64,000 bases of DNA. Origin: Glutinoglossum americanum. Its lineage: Eukaryota; Ascomycota; Geoglossomycetes; Geoglossales; Geoglossaceae. Below, piece by piece: positions 1 through 11,094 of the stretch (its first letter is position 1; each line of letters opens with the position of its first letter). Location: positions 44,186-108,185 of the forward strand of contig JAGHQL010000088.1 of the NCBI GenBank assembly GCA_020080175.1, read 5' to 3'. Both the position numbers and the translations under genes were made by a program. The notes beneath the pieces are model-generated. The model was given only the letters and a program-made list of their open reading frames with translations. It ran no database searches and was not told the origin of the DNA.

Positions 1-2766
1 TCCTCGTCTCTAACAATTGGACCTCCAGCTCCTCTGCCTCTCCCCACCTTCCTTGATTCCAATAGGTCGATGCTAGGTTTCCCATAGCTGACAGGGTGTC
101 GGGGTGCTCTGCCCCGAGCACCTTCTTCCTCACCTCCAACACTTGAACACCCAGCTCCTCTGCCTCTTTCCACCTTCCCTGATTCATATAGATCAATACT
201 AGGTAGCCTATAGCCGACAGTGTATCAGGATGCTCTGCCCCGAGCGCCCTCTTTCTCGCCTCCACCACTTGCTCCATTAGGTCTAAAGCCTTGGGGAAAT
301 TCCCGTGATCCGAATAGGCGGCAGCTAAGCTAGCCATAGCTTGCAGAAGAGATGGATGATCGGTTGGGAAAACCTTCGCATCCTCGTACTGGCGCCAAGC
401 AAGTACGAGTAAAAAACTACCCAGGGTAGTTCGGTGTTCACTGCCGATAGCTGCAGCCTGCGCCCAGTGTTTAAGTTGGGATTGCATCAGCAAGAGGTGG
501 CCATAGGAAAGGCCATATATCCCTTGAAGCCGCTGCAGCCATTTCCAGCCTTGGGCAGTCTGGAAGAACAGAACTAGCTTCTCCGCCACGTGTATCGAAT
601 CCTCGGCTTCCGTAGAGTGATGCACTAGCCAAACGGATGCGTACTCAAGAAGGTGATACTCCTCTTGCATTTGCTCGCTCAACCCAGCCTCGAAGCATTG
701 GAATGACAGATAGGAGATTAGAACCGAAGCCATTGTGTGGTGCACGCCGCCGACCTGAAATTGGAAAGCTGGTAGAGTAGACGGAACCCGTGAGCTAAGG
801 AGATAGTCTTTTAGTGACGTATGGGCAAGCTGGACTGTCTCATCTGGCATGGCTATCAAAAGCGGGTTCGACTCGAGGAGAACCTCTTTGCACTCTGCGG
901 CAGGATCCCCTCGAAGCTCATAATCCTCGTGACTGCGCAAGCCCTCAGCAACGGCAAGTCCAAGCGCAAGTTCTCGAAGACGAAGCGGTCGAGCAGCAGC
1001 AAGAATAAGCTGCAGAGCCCGCTGAACCCTCTCCGCGGGCGCTTTTGTCCCTGAGATCCGATGAAGAATTGATGTGTAGACTTCTGAGAGCCCTCGAGGA
1101 GGCCTCATCAGCACGCGCTGTACGTTCCAATGTCCCATCTCTAATTCCTTAATCATAAGCTCTGTCCACAGTATCATGCCGTCAGAGCTATCCACAAGCA
1201 ATTTGAGGACACGGCCCCGTTCAGGATGTGCATTCAGGACCCGCGAACTCCGTAATCTCGTCTCAGCGAATTTTTCGATATCCGCTCGAACTTCAGACGG
1301 CCGAACCTGGACACACTTCCAGAACGATGACTCTTCTGCAGCCTCTGACTGATCCAATCGTGAGATTATTGCCAACTTTGCGGTATGGCCATCCATCTTG
1401 AAGGCCTCCGTGAGCCGCATAAAGAAGGATGCACGCTCTGATGTCGAATTGCTGCATTCGTCCAGGCCATCCAGAACGCAGTAGGTGCGGTTGCTTTCCC
1501 GTAACATCCATTCCAACATCAACCAAAGGACCTCAGTGGGCTGCACAAACAGCGACTTTTCGTTAAGACGTGCGTTCCTAACAAGTGTGTGGAATCTCTT
1601 GTCTGAGGAGAATTTCTCTAGTAATTGAAACACTAAGTTCCGCAGGATTGACTCGAGGTTATCCTTATTTTCTTCGCCGTCTTTACAGAAAACATAAAGA
1701 ACAACGTTGCCTTCTCCTGACTGTAGGTCACGGATAATCTGGGATGCAAGAGTTGACTTCCCACTTCCTGGTTTACCTTGGACCCAAAGAAGATTGAATC
1801 CTTGGGAATTCGCCGATAACTCGCGCCAATCCATATAAGCGTCGCTTCGGAGAAACCACTCACACGTTCCGGGCACATGTGATTCCTGTAGTTTTCTCAA
1901 ATCCGCCGTGAAGTCTGCGTGTTTCAACCATACACCATTCTCATACTCTTGTTGCAATTTTATAGCTTTTTGCGTTAGTGGAGACGCATCTAATGGTGGG
2001 CCGAGAGGCTAACTTTCCAAGTTCAACAGAGCTACATCCTTCTCAACATTCCGCTCGAGCACGCCCACCCGATCCAATATGCTCCCGAGCTTAGCATCGT
2101 AGGGTGAAAGGCCGGCGGAGACGTATCGCCCTGTAATGTATCAGAATTGCCTACTAGCAGGGCGGCAAAAATTTCTGGTCTTATACTCCAGGCAGGCTTT
2201 TCAAAAAATATGGTAGCCCTGATTAGGAAATTCAGCACTTCCGCATAAAGATGCGTTAAATTCTCTTGGAGGCTTAAAAATATCCGCTCTGTGGAAGAAC
2301 CAGAGTGTGATGAGAATAGCTTTGCATATTCCTCGGCTCGGAAAACGATCTGAACGGTAGATTCTAGGGCCTCTGACAGCCTCTCGGAGGTCTTTCCTTC
2401 CTCTACAGTAAACTATGCTTGTTAGGCAGAGAGCAAAGGATTGGCCATGGGGACCCTAGGAAATATACCATGAGAAGAAAACGGAAGGCGCCCCACGCCA
2501 GTGACGTGTACTCGGCATGATGCTGAACAATCATATCCCCGGCGACTGCATAGCGGTTGATCTGCCGGAAAACATTTTGAACGTTTCCCGTCCATGAATA
2601 ACGCTCCTTCTCAACCTTGCTTTTAGCGGCGGTTGCAGCATCTAGCAATTCCATAAACGAGGCTCTTTGGAAATCCTTCAAGTTGATTTTTTTCTTATCA
2701 TCTTTCGTCAACCTAGAGTTGAAGAGATCCACAGCCTTCGACCATGAGCCGAGAATCGGACCGTAG
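1..2766 (-). CDS. NACHT-TPR (STAND/NLR-like) receptor, partial
   Basis: Gene runs off the left edge, so its C-terminus is missing. Exons read 2766-2469, 2400-2187, 2130-2014 and 1965-<1, with introns of 68, 56 and 48 nt that keep phase. The first part (SWSKAVDLFNSRL..., then W-x-A-F-R-F) resembles the DUF7708 N-terminal domain of fungal NLRs. The NACHT NTPase follows, with Walker A GKPGSGKS near 1755-1778 and a Walker B-type VLDGLDEC near 1470. The last 300 bases encode kinesin-light-chain-type TPRs with the repeated core ALGAEHPDTLSA and G-R-W-x-E-A-E-E-L. Such proteins are cytosolic signal-transducing ATPases linked to nonself recognition and heterokaryon incompatibility; that role here is inferred. 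The first exon is unsettled: an ATG at 2971 opens a frame that does not join in phase through the obvious 2767-2821 intron. An in-frame TAG at 2010 disappears if the 48-nt intron is real. Confidence 0.85.
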
Positions 2767-3624
2767 CTGTGAAAGCAGGTATTAGTTAGAGACTGGCATC
2801 CGATAGAATTTCTAGTTATACTCCGCTACTAGGCTTGGCCCCGACGGATTGCTTTGCTAAAACAACCATTAGACGTTTTCTGGATGGAGACTCAAACGTA
2901 GTTACCCTCAAGTCCGATCCAACGGCAAAGGGAGGGGCGACCGTAGACGTCGTACTCGATACCGCTGCCATCGTAGCTACTATATGTTGGTCGTGAGGCC
3001 CAAGGGAGGCACACTACTGAGCGACATTGATGTGTCGAGGTCTAACTATTCAGAACGCCAGCCTTTCTGAGCCTGCAAGAGTTTGGGAGAGGCTGCTTTA
3101 ACGGTCGTGTCCGCCAATCAGCACAACCCGCCGTACAATACAGCGCAATAGTGAAATAAAGTCATATTCCAGCAAGGACTACGACACAGGAGCAACAAAA
3201 ATAAAACTAGCGCTACTCCCCCAGGTACTCCGCATAACAGCATCGAGGCAACTAAACTTCTTCTCCGAAAATGCCAAGATCCGGCGTAACTGTCTGCCGC
3301 GTTTAGTGCGGTCAATATAAAGCCAAAAGCTACCTCTCCGCCCAACTGTGCTTCCATCTAAGATCGGTATGGCTTTCGAGCCCTGCAGTCTCACTTTGCG
3401 CCCTAAACGTTAGAGTGAAGTTTGACCAAATCCTACGGGGAACGGCCTAACAAACACAACCAATGGTTCTGAAAAAAAGAGAGGATGGATCATTGCCAAC
3501 CCGAAATCGGCGTTCGGGGTTTCTAGGGGTTGCTGCGTTGCAATAGTCGTGTGACGCGTGGGATACTCCAGCTTTCTTTCCTTGCGCAAGGTATAGACCA
3601 CAGTACGGAGACTTATGAACCCTA
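2767..3624. other. NLR upstream region, no firm gene
   Basis: Contains a plausible 55-nt intron (2767-2821) and a possible short 5' exon of the NLR gene (ATG at 2971 on the minus strand), but the phase does not fit. The rest shows only short open frames on the minus strand (3118-3400) that I do not recognise. Confidence 0.4.
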
Positions 3625-3644
3625 CTGTACGTACAGTACTAGTC

Positions 3645-3680
3645 AACAAGTCTGAGTCGAGCACAATTTTTGAGTCACCC
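3645..3680 (+). repeat. Left terminal inverted repeat of Tc1 element
   Basis: AACAAGTCTGAGTC at 3645-3658 is the reverse complement, with one mismatch, of GATTCAGACTTGTT at 6733-6746. Weaker similarity extends inward (GAGTCAC against GCGACTT) and outward to a shared GTAC. Confidence 0.65.
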
Positions 3681-4373
3681 CACCACCCAGCAAGAGTTGC
3701 GTGACATGCTACAACTCCACCAATTTATATTAGAACGATGCAAAATTAAATCTATTACAAAATAAGCCTTAGTACTTGGTGTGCCATCCTTCTGCCGCAA
3801 TGCAGGCTTCAATTCAATGACCCATTGTTGCTCCCAAATTATCAAAGACCTCCTTGTCTATAATATCCCATGTTGCCTGCAAAGTACTTTCCAGATGTTG
3901 CCTTGTATCCTCTGATTCGCTGGTCTCTCTAGCTATCTCTGAGAACATCTTAAGAAGTCTAGTCTTCAATTCCTACCAAATGTGCTCAATAAGGTTGAGG
4001 TTTGGAAAGTAGGGTGGCTAGTCGATAATTCTGAGTATTTCATAATCATCAAACCACTTGCGCACCTTGCATGCAGTATGAATTGATGCATTATCCTGCA
4101 TGAAAATGTATCCAAGGTCCAAGCTAGCATATATAGGAGCAATTTCTGTATCCAAAACCTCGAGGTAAGAGTTGGCAGAGTATCTGTGCTTCTTTGACTC
4201 AAAATCGCGATCCATAATATAAAGTTCAGTACGTCCAGTATCCCAAAAGTATCCCCAAACCATAACCTTCATATTCTTATAACAGTCATAAGTCTAAATC
4301 ATTTCCTTATCCTACTTTTGATTAGCAGTATGAAATACCCATTCTGTTTGCTTTCCCCATCCTCTCTCTATAG

Positions 4374-4667
4374 TGTTACGACTATGGCGATCTATGTGCG
4401 GCTAATGTGTGGCACTATAGCAGTCTACGTGTGGCTTATGTGTGGCTGCTACAAGCTATAGTGTTAAAGGCTAAACCTTGGTGTTCGGTGGGAGAGCCTC
4501 AGTGTTAAGAGTACGGCTTGCCGGCACTGTGCGGCCACACAGTGTTATGCCTATGTGTATATAAACTTCCTCACACCCCACACCCCTCTTCTTCCTTTAG
4601 TTTAGTATCGTCTTAATAGAATCCACCCAATACGCCTTCCAGGCACCGGAACTGGCAATTCGTGACA
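4374..4667. mobile_element. Solo LTR with 5-bp target duplication
   Basis: The block starts TGTTACG and ends CGTGACA, short inverted termini of LTR type. It is flanked on both sides by TATAG (4369-4373 and 4668-4672), an intact 5-bp target-site duplication. Removing the block plus one TATAG rejoins the transposase frame exactly (W-S-D-E-C-S-I-E-R-G-W-G-K). A TATA-like TGTATATAAAC lies at about 4555-4566, near a putative promoter. No internal retroelement sequence is present, so it is a solo LTR left by recombination. Confidence 0.85.
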
Positions 4668-4759
4668 TATAGAGCATTCATCGCTCCATATATAAAGTCC
4701 CCATTCTTTTATATAAATATATCGATACTTTAGACATCAAGCTAGCCTTATAGCTTGTA

Positions 4760-6273
4760 AGAACTCTCGATATCAAGGTGACCCGAAGGCACTCCGATGT
4801 CAAGGGCTCTAGGAAGGTTCGGTAATAGTGTGATGTCGCACCTCGTAGTGACAATGAAAGCTAGCCGGCTGGCCTATGTGTAGATAAGACTTAAGTATAT
4901 AGGGGCTAATGGATTAACTCAATGGTTCTAGGACGACTATACATCGGTCTGACTTAGAATGTATGTGTTAGGTCCTAGGGGGGTGCCACGGGCGCTCGAG
5001 GCTCGAGGGGTCATTTGGGAGGTCGTCCGTGAACTTGCAAATAAGTTTTTGAGCTCGAATGAGTGTCACAGTTCAGCGGGAGGTCCGGCGGGATATCAAA
5101 AGCAGATAAGCTAAGTAGGAGGATGGATATGGGCCACCGGGTGACTTCTATTAGATAAACTATATACAAGAGGTGTGTTGACCGATGGAAGTTGAAGGGT
5201 CAACTCCGTCGGTCAGAAAAAGGGCTTACGGGCTTGGCTTGAGCACAGACCGCATATTGGTCCAAGCTTGCGAGCTCTGCCCCTTGCAGCTCTGCGCACC
5301 ATGACAGTATGGCAGATGGGATAGGCTCGATTCTAGCAGGCAGAGAATGTAAAAGACTGATCGCTGACCTTTAAGTAGGAGGCCAGCGGGTCATATATAT
5401 ACACGACGGCGAACGCATAATGACTGGGAGATTGCATTGCATATGGATGAGACGTCGCGGATATCATATGGGTTAGTTACCTGGCCGCGGAGGCTCAACG
5501 GCCGCCGCCGGGTAACTGACCGCGGGTCATAACATAGCTGCATTTTCTTCAGTAAGAAATAGCCATCTTCTAGCTCTTCAATTATGAATTCTATGCTTCA
5601 CTAAGATCTTTTTGATTGTAGACTTGCTTGTTACAGTGGCTACCGGGTAAGGGCCCGGTAGGCCACCAAATAAGCTGAGAAGGAGGGCTAGTCCTGAGGA
5701 AGGCCAGCGGAGCATAGGAGGAACTACCCTATACATAATACACTAAACCGGTGACATACGAATGAGACTCACAAGGTCTCACCAATGACGTCATGAAGAA
5801 ACTCCACATGGGAGCACAGCTGGTGGCGAGGGAACCGCATGGGCATCATAGAAACTCTACATAGGAGCATGGCCGGCGGTGAGGGAACCACACGAGCATC
5901 ATAGGAACTTTACATGGAAGCACAGCCAGTGGCGAGGGAACTGTATGGGCATCATAAGAACTTTACATAAGAGCACGGCCAGCGGCGGAAGGTATAGCTG
6001 GTAGCGAGGGAACCACATGGGCATCATAAGGACTCCCCAATAGAAGCATAGCCGAAGGCGAGGGGTCCATATGTGTCCATGAAGGGAACCGGGCAGGTCC
6101 CTACCCATGGGTCCCTCAGGGCTATTAGTATATATAAAAGACCGAGGAGGGTCCTGAAGGGAACCTCATCAGTCAATACTATAATCACTTTAGATAGACT
6201 ATTAGAGACCATTAGGTCTACCCTCCCGTCATGCTACACAGCCGGCCTCCCTTATTCTGTTGTGACTGGCCTC
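4760..6273. mobile_element. Unclassified ~1.5 kb insertion in Tc1 relic
   Basis: Inferred because the transposase reading is lost at about 4760 and resumes at about 6273 in the linker before the DDE domain. The insert has no long conserved ORF. It contains a GC-rich foldback at 5470-5525, a 53-bp minisatellite and a TATA-like AGTATATATAAAAGACC near 6128. I could not find matching LTRs, inverted ends or a target duplication, so its class and exact ends are unknown. Confidence 0.5.
5793..6061. repeat. Minisatellite, ~53-bp unit, 4-5 diverged copies
   Basis: Repeated unit has the shape GAAACTCTACATAGGAGCA, then GGCCGGCGGTGAGGGAACCA, then CATGGGCATCAT. Copies begin near 5793, 5847, 5900, 5953 and 6027; the fourth carries about 20 extra bases. 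It lies wholly inside the unclassified insertion. Confidence 0.75.
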
Positions 6274-6711
6274 TAGGGCTAGCTCGGCCTTGACGCCTGC
6301 GGCATCCAACCTTCACAGCCCAGCTTATATAAGCAGCCGTCACATTACTGTACTTCATCTCACAAGCTTTCTTGACTTTCACATATAAATCTTTTAGGTT
6401 TTTTCGTACATAGCATAGCAGGTTATGTTCATCGGCATCGGTATAAGACTTAGGTGCACCAATTCGGGTCTGAGACTTGCCCTCGTCGTGTAGGTAAGCA
6501 AATTTGAGGGTACTTTGAATGGCTCCACGAGAGCAATCAAGGGCGGTTTCAACTTCAGATGATTTTGCACCTTTAAAAATCATACCAATAGCAACACCCC
6601 TTTGATATGAGGTTAATTCACGATTAAACTGCCGATTCCCAGAAACAAGGCCCAGGGGAATGTATTGCGGAGGCATTCTGCAAAGTGAAAGGTAAGGTAG
6701 GAATGGGCGCA

Positions 6712-6746
6712 CGACGCGACTTTCGCGTAAATGATTCAGACTTGTT
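6712..6746 (-). repeat. Right terminal inverted repeat of Tc1 element
   Basis: GATTCAGACTTGTT at 6733-6746 pairs with the left terminus (one mismatch in 14); CGCGACTTTCGCG lies just inside. It sits a few tens of bases upstream of the transposase N-terminal coding block, as expected. Confidence 0.65.
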
Positions 6747-6766
6747 ACGCGTAGCTGTACAAGTAT

Positions 6767-7243
6767 TACCTGGATATTTCTCGATAAAGCAGCACCGATT
6801 ATTACTAATTGCCAAGCCAGTCATGCCAGCGGGGGCTATGGGCAAGGCTCTGTCTTGGCAGGCTTCCCGCGCCAAGCGCCTCACGTCCACTGAGATCTGT
6901 CTCTGGGCGGTACGTCGAGATACCATTTGGTAGAAAGGCGCCACTCTCATGAGGCTTACTTGTAGCTGGGCGCCTCCCTTCAAGCCTGCAATAGCATATC
7001 AATTCCTACATTTCCAACAGCGATACTGCGGGTAGTTATATGCCAGCATACCGGTGGCCGGAGAACGTCGAATTTCTCGTATAGACCGCTCAACAGGAAC
7101 ACCGCCCTCAAGCAGGTGGTTGGAATGGGTCTCAGCATGAAATGCAGAGTTTTGATGGGTGAGTTCTCTTTTCCTATTCCCTTCTGCCTCAAGCTGTTTT
7201 CCTTTTCATATATGAAGGAAACTAATTCGCGTGGAGTTTGTCT
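6767..7243. other. Spacer between Tc1 relic and DUF6536 pseudogene
   Basis: No gene recognised. This is the upstream flank of the DUF6536 pseudogene; a CT-rich stretch (7165-7208) lies just before its start. Confidence 0.4.
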
Positions 7244-9381
7244 ATGTCAGGCCGACGGCTGAACACCCACCCTTCAAACGACTCTTTCCATTCCTTAGAA
7301 CCTTTGCCCATAACTTCTGGTTCCGCTCCTCTCCTCCACGCGCCTCGGCCGCGCTCTATACCATCCGCCCAATCCTCCACCACCCCCAAGCGGCGGAGGC
7401 ACTTCACTAGCTGGAAGATTGGCGCCGTGGCAAGTGCGGTTCTGGCAGTGGTAGTGCTTATCATTGATATCAGCCTGACCATCTGGGCTGTCCACCATCC
7501 CGACGTCGACGAGAATCGCGTGGGGACGCTCCACCATGGAAGCCGCGAGGTCACAAAGAATATGAGCTTGTGGATCCATCTGGGCATCAACGCATTAAGT
7601 AGCACTCCGCCCAGCGCGAGCAACTATTGCATGCAAATATTAAGCGCGCCGACCCGCGCCGAAGTCGATCGGGAACATTCGAAGGGGATTTGGTTAGATA
7701 TCGGGCTACCGAGCGTGAGGAATTTGCGGAGGATCGCCTGGTCTAGGGTGATTCTGTGGTGGTGTCTTGCGCTGAGATCAATGGCCCTACATCCCATGTG
7801 AGTAGTGCTACGTACCGGAGGGATGAGGAAACCTGTAATTAACGATTTATGGGCGTGCTTAGGTATATCTCCGCCGTGTTCTAAACCCTAGCAGCAAACC
7901 AGTACGCTCTAGTATTGGCGACACCGGAATTTTTGGAGGGTGGGACCTGGGACTCTAATTCCGTCGATTGACACGCCAATATTAGCCCTAACACAGTGGT
8001 GGAAATCCTCGTTAGTGTCACCACCAACAAACTGACAAATTTACAAGACTCGACAAAGCGGCTTGCCTGCAGGCATACAGCGGCTTCGTGTCCGCAAGAC
8101 AGGACGTGATTGCCGTGAGCATGATCCATAACTCTACAAACTCCTTCATCTAATGCCGACCTCCTTGGGGACCCAAAGTACACCTTTGATAGCTTCACTA
8201 ATAGCATTTGCTCCGACAACCAGTGTACTGAATTATCGACATCTACGTATCACAGAGTTTATCCTTCTGAAGGCGACCGCCACGGGCTTAACGATCCGGA
8301 AACAACGCGCTCCGCCTTTAGTCACACTGGGTGATGCCGTTTCATCTTTCCTCGAAGTCCCAGACCCGTCCACACAAGAGATTTGCGTCGCCTCGAAGGC
8401 CGATATCTTAAAGGGTGCGTGGAGGGAACGGGGGACTCCGAAGGTTTACCCGATGGTGCAGAGATTCTGGTTCAGGGCCGCAAGCTGGAAGAGGTGGCTA
8501 AGTTGCAACACCTTGTAAGCCTTCCTCCATCCCATCTGGCTAGAAAAAGAATTAATCCGATAATATATTCCCCCAATAGGTGTCTTATTAGGCTTAGAGC
8601 CGCGGGCTATCTCCTCAGCCCTCGGGATCTCTCAGCTAGAATTCAGTAGTTTTAAAGAGGTCTACGATATGGGGTTAGGAGCCGTTTCAGCCGACTCGCT
8701 AGTGAATATCGGGATATATGTCTCCGGCCCCGCAGCCCTAATCGCGAGCGTCTCCTTAGCGAATTTGCCGCAGGCCGCCTTGTCATTCCTCTACCTAACC
8801 CACAACGGACCTTCACCTCCATGGCCAATGCTGATGAGTGGAGCCGGCTCGCCCATGAATGGAAATCCCTACTCATCTTCTCGCGGTCTGGCGGACAGCG
8901 ATCGAATTACTATCTTCAGCTCTTTTACACATACTCTCTGCCACTTCTAGCCATGTCCGGCACCCTGCACTGGCTCGTGTCCCAGTGCATCTCCCTAGCC
9001 CGGGTCGCGTTCTACACGCGGGACGGCCAGGAAGACCCACTGGGCTCTATCTCCACAACCGGCTACTCTTGCATTGCTATTGCCTTTGCGACTATCGTCG
9101 GCTTCGTCACCGTGCTCGTTGGCATCGCTATGGGATTTCGGAGGTACCCTGCCGGGATCCCGTCAGCGGCTGGCTATAGCGCCGCTATCAGTGCTGCCTG
9201 CCTGCCATCCGCCTAACCCATCCGCCCCTGCATGAGGACGTAGACGTGGAGGTCTTGCAACTAAAGTGGGGGGCAGTCTCTACAGGGCATTGCCCCTTCG
9301 GCTCAGGCCCAGTTCACAGTCCGGTAACAGGGTACCTGTATGCTGGCGAGATGAGACAGAGAGTCACCGCACCGGGTAGAT
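7244..9381 (+). pseudogene. DUF6536-type fungal membrane protein, disabled
   Basis: Similarity to the DUF6536 family runs along the whole length: HFTSWKIGAVASAVLAVVVL, then WLDIGLPSVRNLRRI, then PPLVTLGDAVSSFLEVPDP, then FRAASWKRWLS, SLANLPQAALSFLYLTHNG, LHWLVSQCISLARV and GYSCIAIAF. A first intron (7798-7862) is still recognisable and splices in phase (LHPM|Y-I-S-A-V-F). The next exon hits TAA at 7882 where Gln is expected and TGA at 7969 after N-S-V-D, both explained by C:G to T:A change. Frameshifts occur near 8060, near 8810 (NGPSPP against the frame of FTSMANADEW) and near 9205, before the tail HEDVDVEVLQLKWG. The family is multi-pass, of unknown function. Several small errors in one assembly could mimic this, but their number favours a pseudogene. 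Confidence 0.8.
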
Positions 9382-10324
9382 AGACGCATTTTGATTTCAT
9401 TCGTCCGATAGCGATAGATGCGGCGGGGCATAGTAGATCCGATTTCCCATTCTAGACTTATTTTTCCTATTTTTTATTCTTCTATTCGGACGGAGTTAAG
9501 ACGGAGATCCGTATCAAGTGAGGTGAAGCCATATTAGCGGCTCTCGGTTTAGCTTTAATCTCTTATTCTCCTCAGTTACTCATTTAATATTATACCGATC
9601 GCTTTAGCCCAAAAAAACTTTCAAAGCCGTATCTACAAGAGAGAAGTGGTCATGCTATTTTGGTCGCCCGCCACCCCGTGAAACATTTCAAGTCCTTTCT
9701 CCTCACCCAAAGGAATAGCTCCAGGGGAACGAATTATTGAATACAATCTCCGCGATAACAGAACTTGGTGAGAAACAGATGGACTCAGGGGCTGGTTCGC
9801 ATTCCCGCCACCACTTCCCCATTTATTTTACAGATTGTCTATTGTTTTTTCTCCCACCTACCCATGGTTGTGGGCGCGGCTAGATATCTAAGGTTGCTGT
9901 CAATGCAGCTGCGTATGTAGGTAGGACTAAAATTCTAACAGTCGATAACAGCGCCGGGCGAGCTATCGCAGCCGTTCGGAATTTTTTCAGCCCACTTGTT
10001 TATTTTCAGTGCACGTAAATGCTTCTCAGATCGTGGCTGCAGCACTTCGCTGCTCTTTCAAAACGTTTTCGCCAACGAGTGGCGGGCTATTGGCTTACAG
10101 TCTTTTGTTACCTACAAGAACTAGCTCCTCGCACTTGTATTCAGAATATCTTTCGTATTGGTATCCATTTTGGTAGGAACAGGCTCCAATCTTTTGAGAA
10201 TAGAGAGTATTATTAGTCGACTGCCAGAAAGGTGTGAGAAACCGCATCTGCACAAGGGATACATCCTTTGGTAGGTCTTGTGGGATTTTTTTTAATTCTG
10301 CAGTTTTGATAGAAATGGGTGTCT
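9382..10324. other. Intergenic, no gene seen
   Basis: AT-leaning sequence downstream of both flanking genes. Short frames only (for example 10019-10216 on the plus strand), none recognised. Confidence 0.4.
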
Positions 10325-11094
10325 CTACTGTCGTCGCTCATTTACAAACCCTGCCCCCTGCGTATTACCAACCTCAAACGTTTGTACCTTAGCCGTAGAA
10401 TCCAGCTCTATCGGTTTTACTTGCGCAACCCCTAAGATTTTAGGTTGTGAGGCTTCGGGGTGCGACGCATTCACCAACAACTGGAACTCTCGGTTCCGTC
10501 GACGTTCGCGCAGAAACAGCCAGGAAAGAGTGGCGATGATGAAGAGGCCGATGGGGATACCGATGGCAAGACCGATTATTGAGCCGGTAGCTAGGTGTTG
10601 GGGCGGCGTGCCTACAGCTGAGGGAGGTGTGGATGTTGTGGATATTGTCGGTAACGATGGTGGGGACGATGAGTTGCCAGCGGTCGAGGGAATAATCTGG
10701 TTATTCTCATCGAGCCGTACCCCATTCCCCGCATAACAACAATCTATATTCACCTGCCCGCAGCAATAACTCCCATCCGGACATTGCGTAACCGACACCG
10801 TCTCATTTTTTACATCTTTCCAGCAGGCAAAATCCATAATCAGCACAATCCACAAAAGAAGATTTAAAATTAAAAAACTCGGAGGGGATACGCACTTGGA
10901 CATAACGGCGAACACGCTTTGGTCTTCCAGGTGGGATCCGAGCAGCCATCTATCCATAACACCCCGTTTGCCTTGAAATAGCAGAGCCCATTTTGTTGAC
11001 AAACGTCCTGCCCACCATTGCAACATGCGCTCGGGCTACCGTTGATGCAAGGGGTGTATGGCGCTAGGCTGCCATCGCGAAAGTAGCATGGCAT
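10325..11094 (-). CDS. Cys-rich single-pass membrane protein
   Basis: Exons 11094-10896 and 10815-10325 with an 80-nt intron (GTGCGT...AAAG), phase 1, give 229 aa. The N-terminal 95 residues hold about 13 Cys in the arrangement CYF-x-DGSLAPYTPC, then SACCNGG, LCY, C-x(3)-TW-x(4)-CSPLCP and QCPDGSYCCG. This is a layout I know from small fungal surface proteins that start directly at this motif without a signal peptide. A Ser/Thr/Pro stalk (about 107-140) leads to one membrane helix (IIGLAIGIPIGLFIIATL, about 145-168). An Arg-rich stop-transfer RERRRNRE and a cytosolic tail follow. This Mid2-like shape suggests a cell-surface sensor or wall-associated protein; the function is inference. The ATG start at 11094 matches family starts. 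Confidence 0.75.

Larger units (their letters stand above)
3770..6676 (-). pseudogene. Tc1/mariner transposase, interrupted and RIP-like
   Basis: N-terminal helix-turn-helix part is at 6676-6285 (NRELTSYQRGVAIG..., then R-I-G-A-P-K-S-Y-T-D-A-D-E). A short middle block is at 4760-4668 (RLA-stop-CLKYRYI..WSDEC), and the DDE part at 4373-3770 (ERGWGKQTEWVF, VMVWGYFW, FMQDNASIHTA, PPYFPNLNLIEH). The acidic residues expected after WSDE and in Q-D-N are visible. In-frame stops sit where family members usually have Trp or Gln (TGG to TGA/TAG, CAG to TAG), as repeat-induced point mutation would produce. The gene is dead: two insertions split it and it carries at least five stops. Confidence 0.8.
3625..6766 (-). 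mobile_element. Decayed Tc1/mariner transposon with nested insertions
   Basis: Three separated blocks together rebuild a Tc1/mariner-type transposase read on the minus strand, bounded by matching inverted termini (3645-3680 and 6712-6746). Without the two inserts (294-bp solo LTR plus its target duplication, and about 1.5 kb at 4760-6273) the element is about 1.3 kb, a normal size for the superfamily. Outer ends are approximate because no clear TA target duplication was found. Confidence 0.75.

Noticed and set aside
4966-5637. Possible LTR (TGTTAGG... to ...TTGTTACA) inside the unclassified insertion
   Set aside because: No matching second LTR, no target duplication and no consistent primer-binding site.
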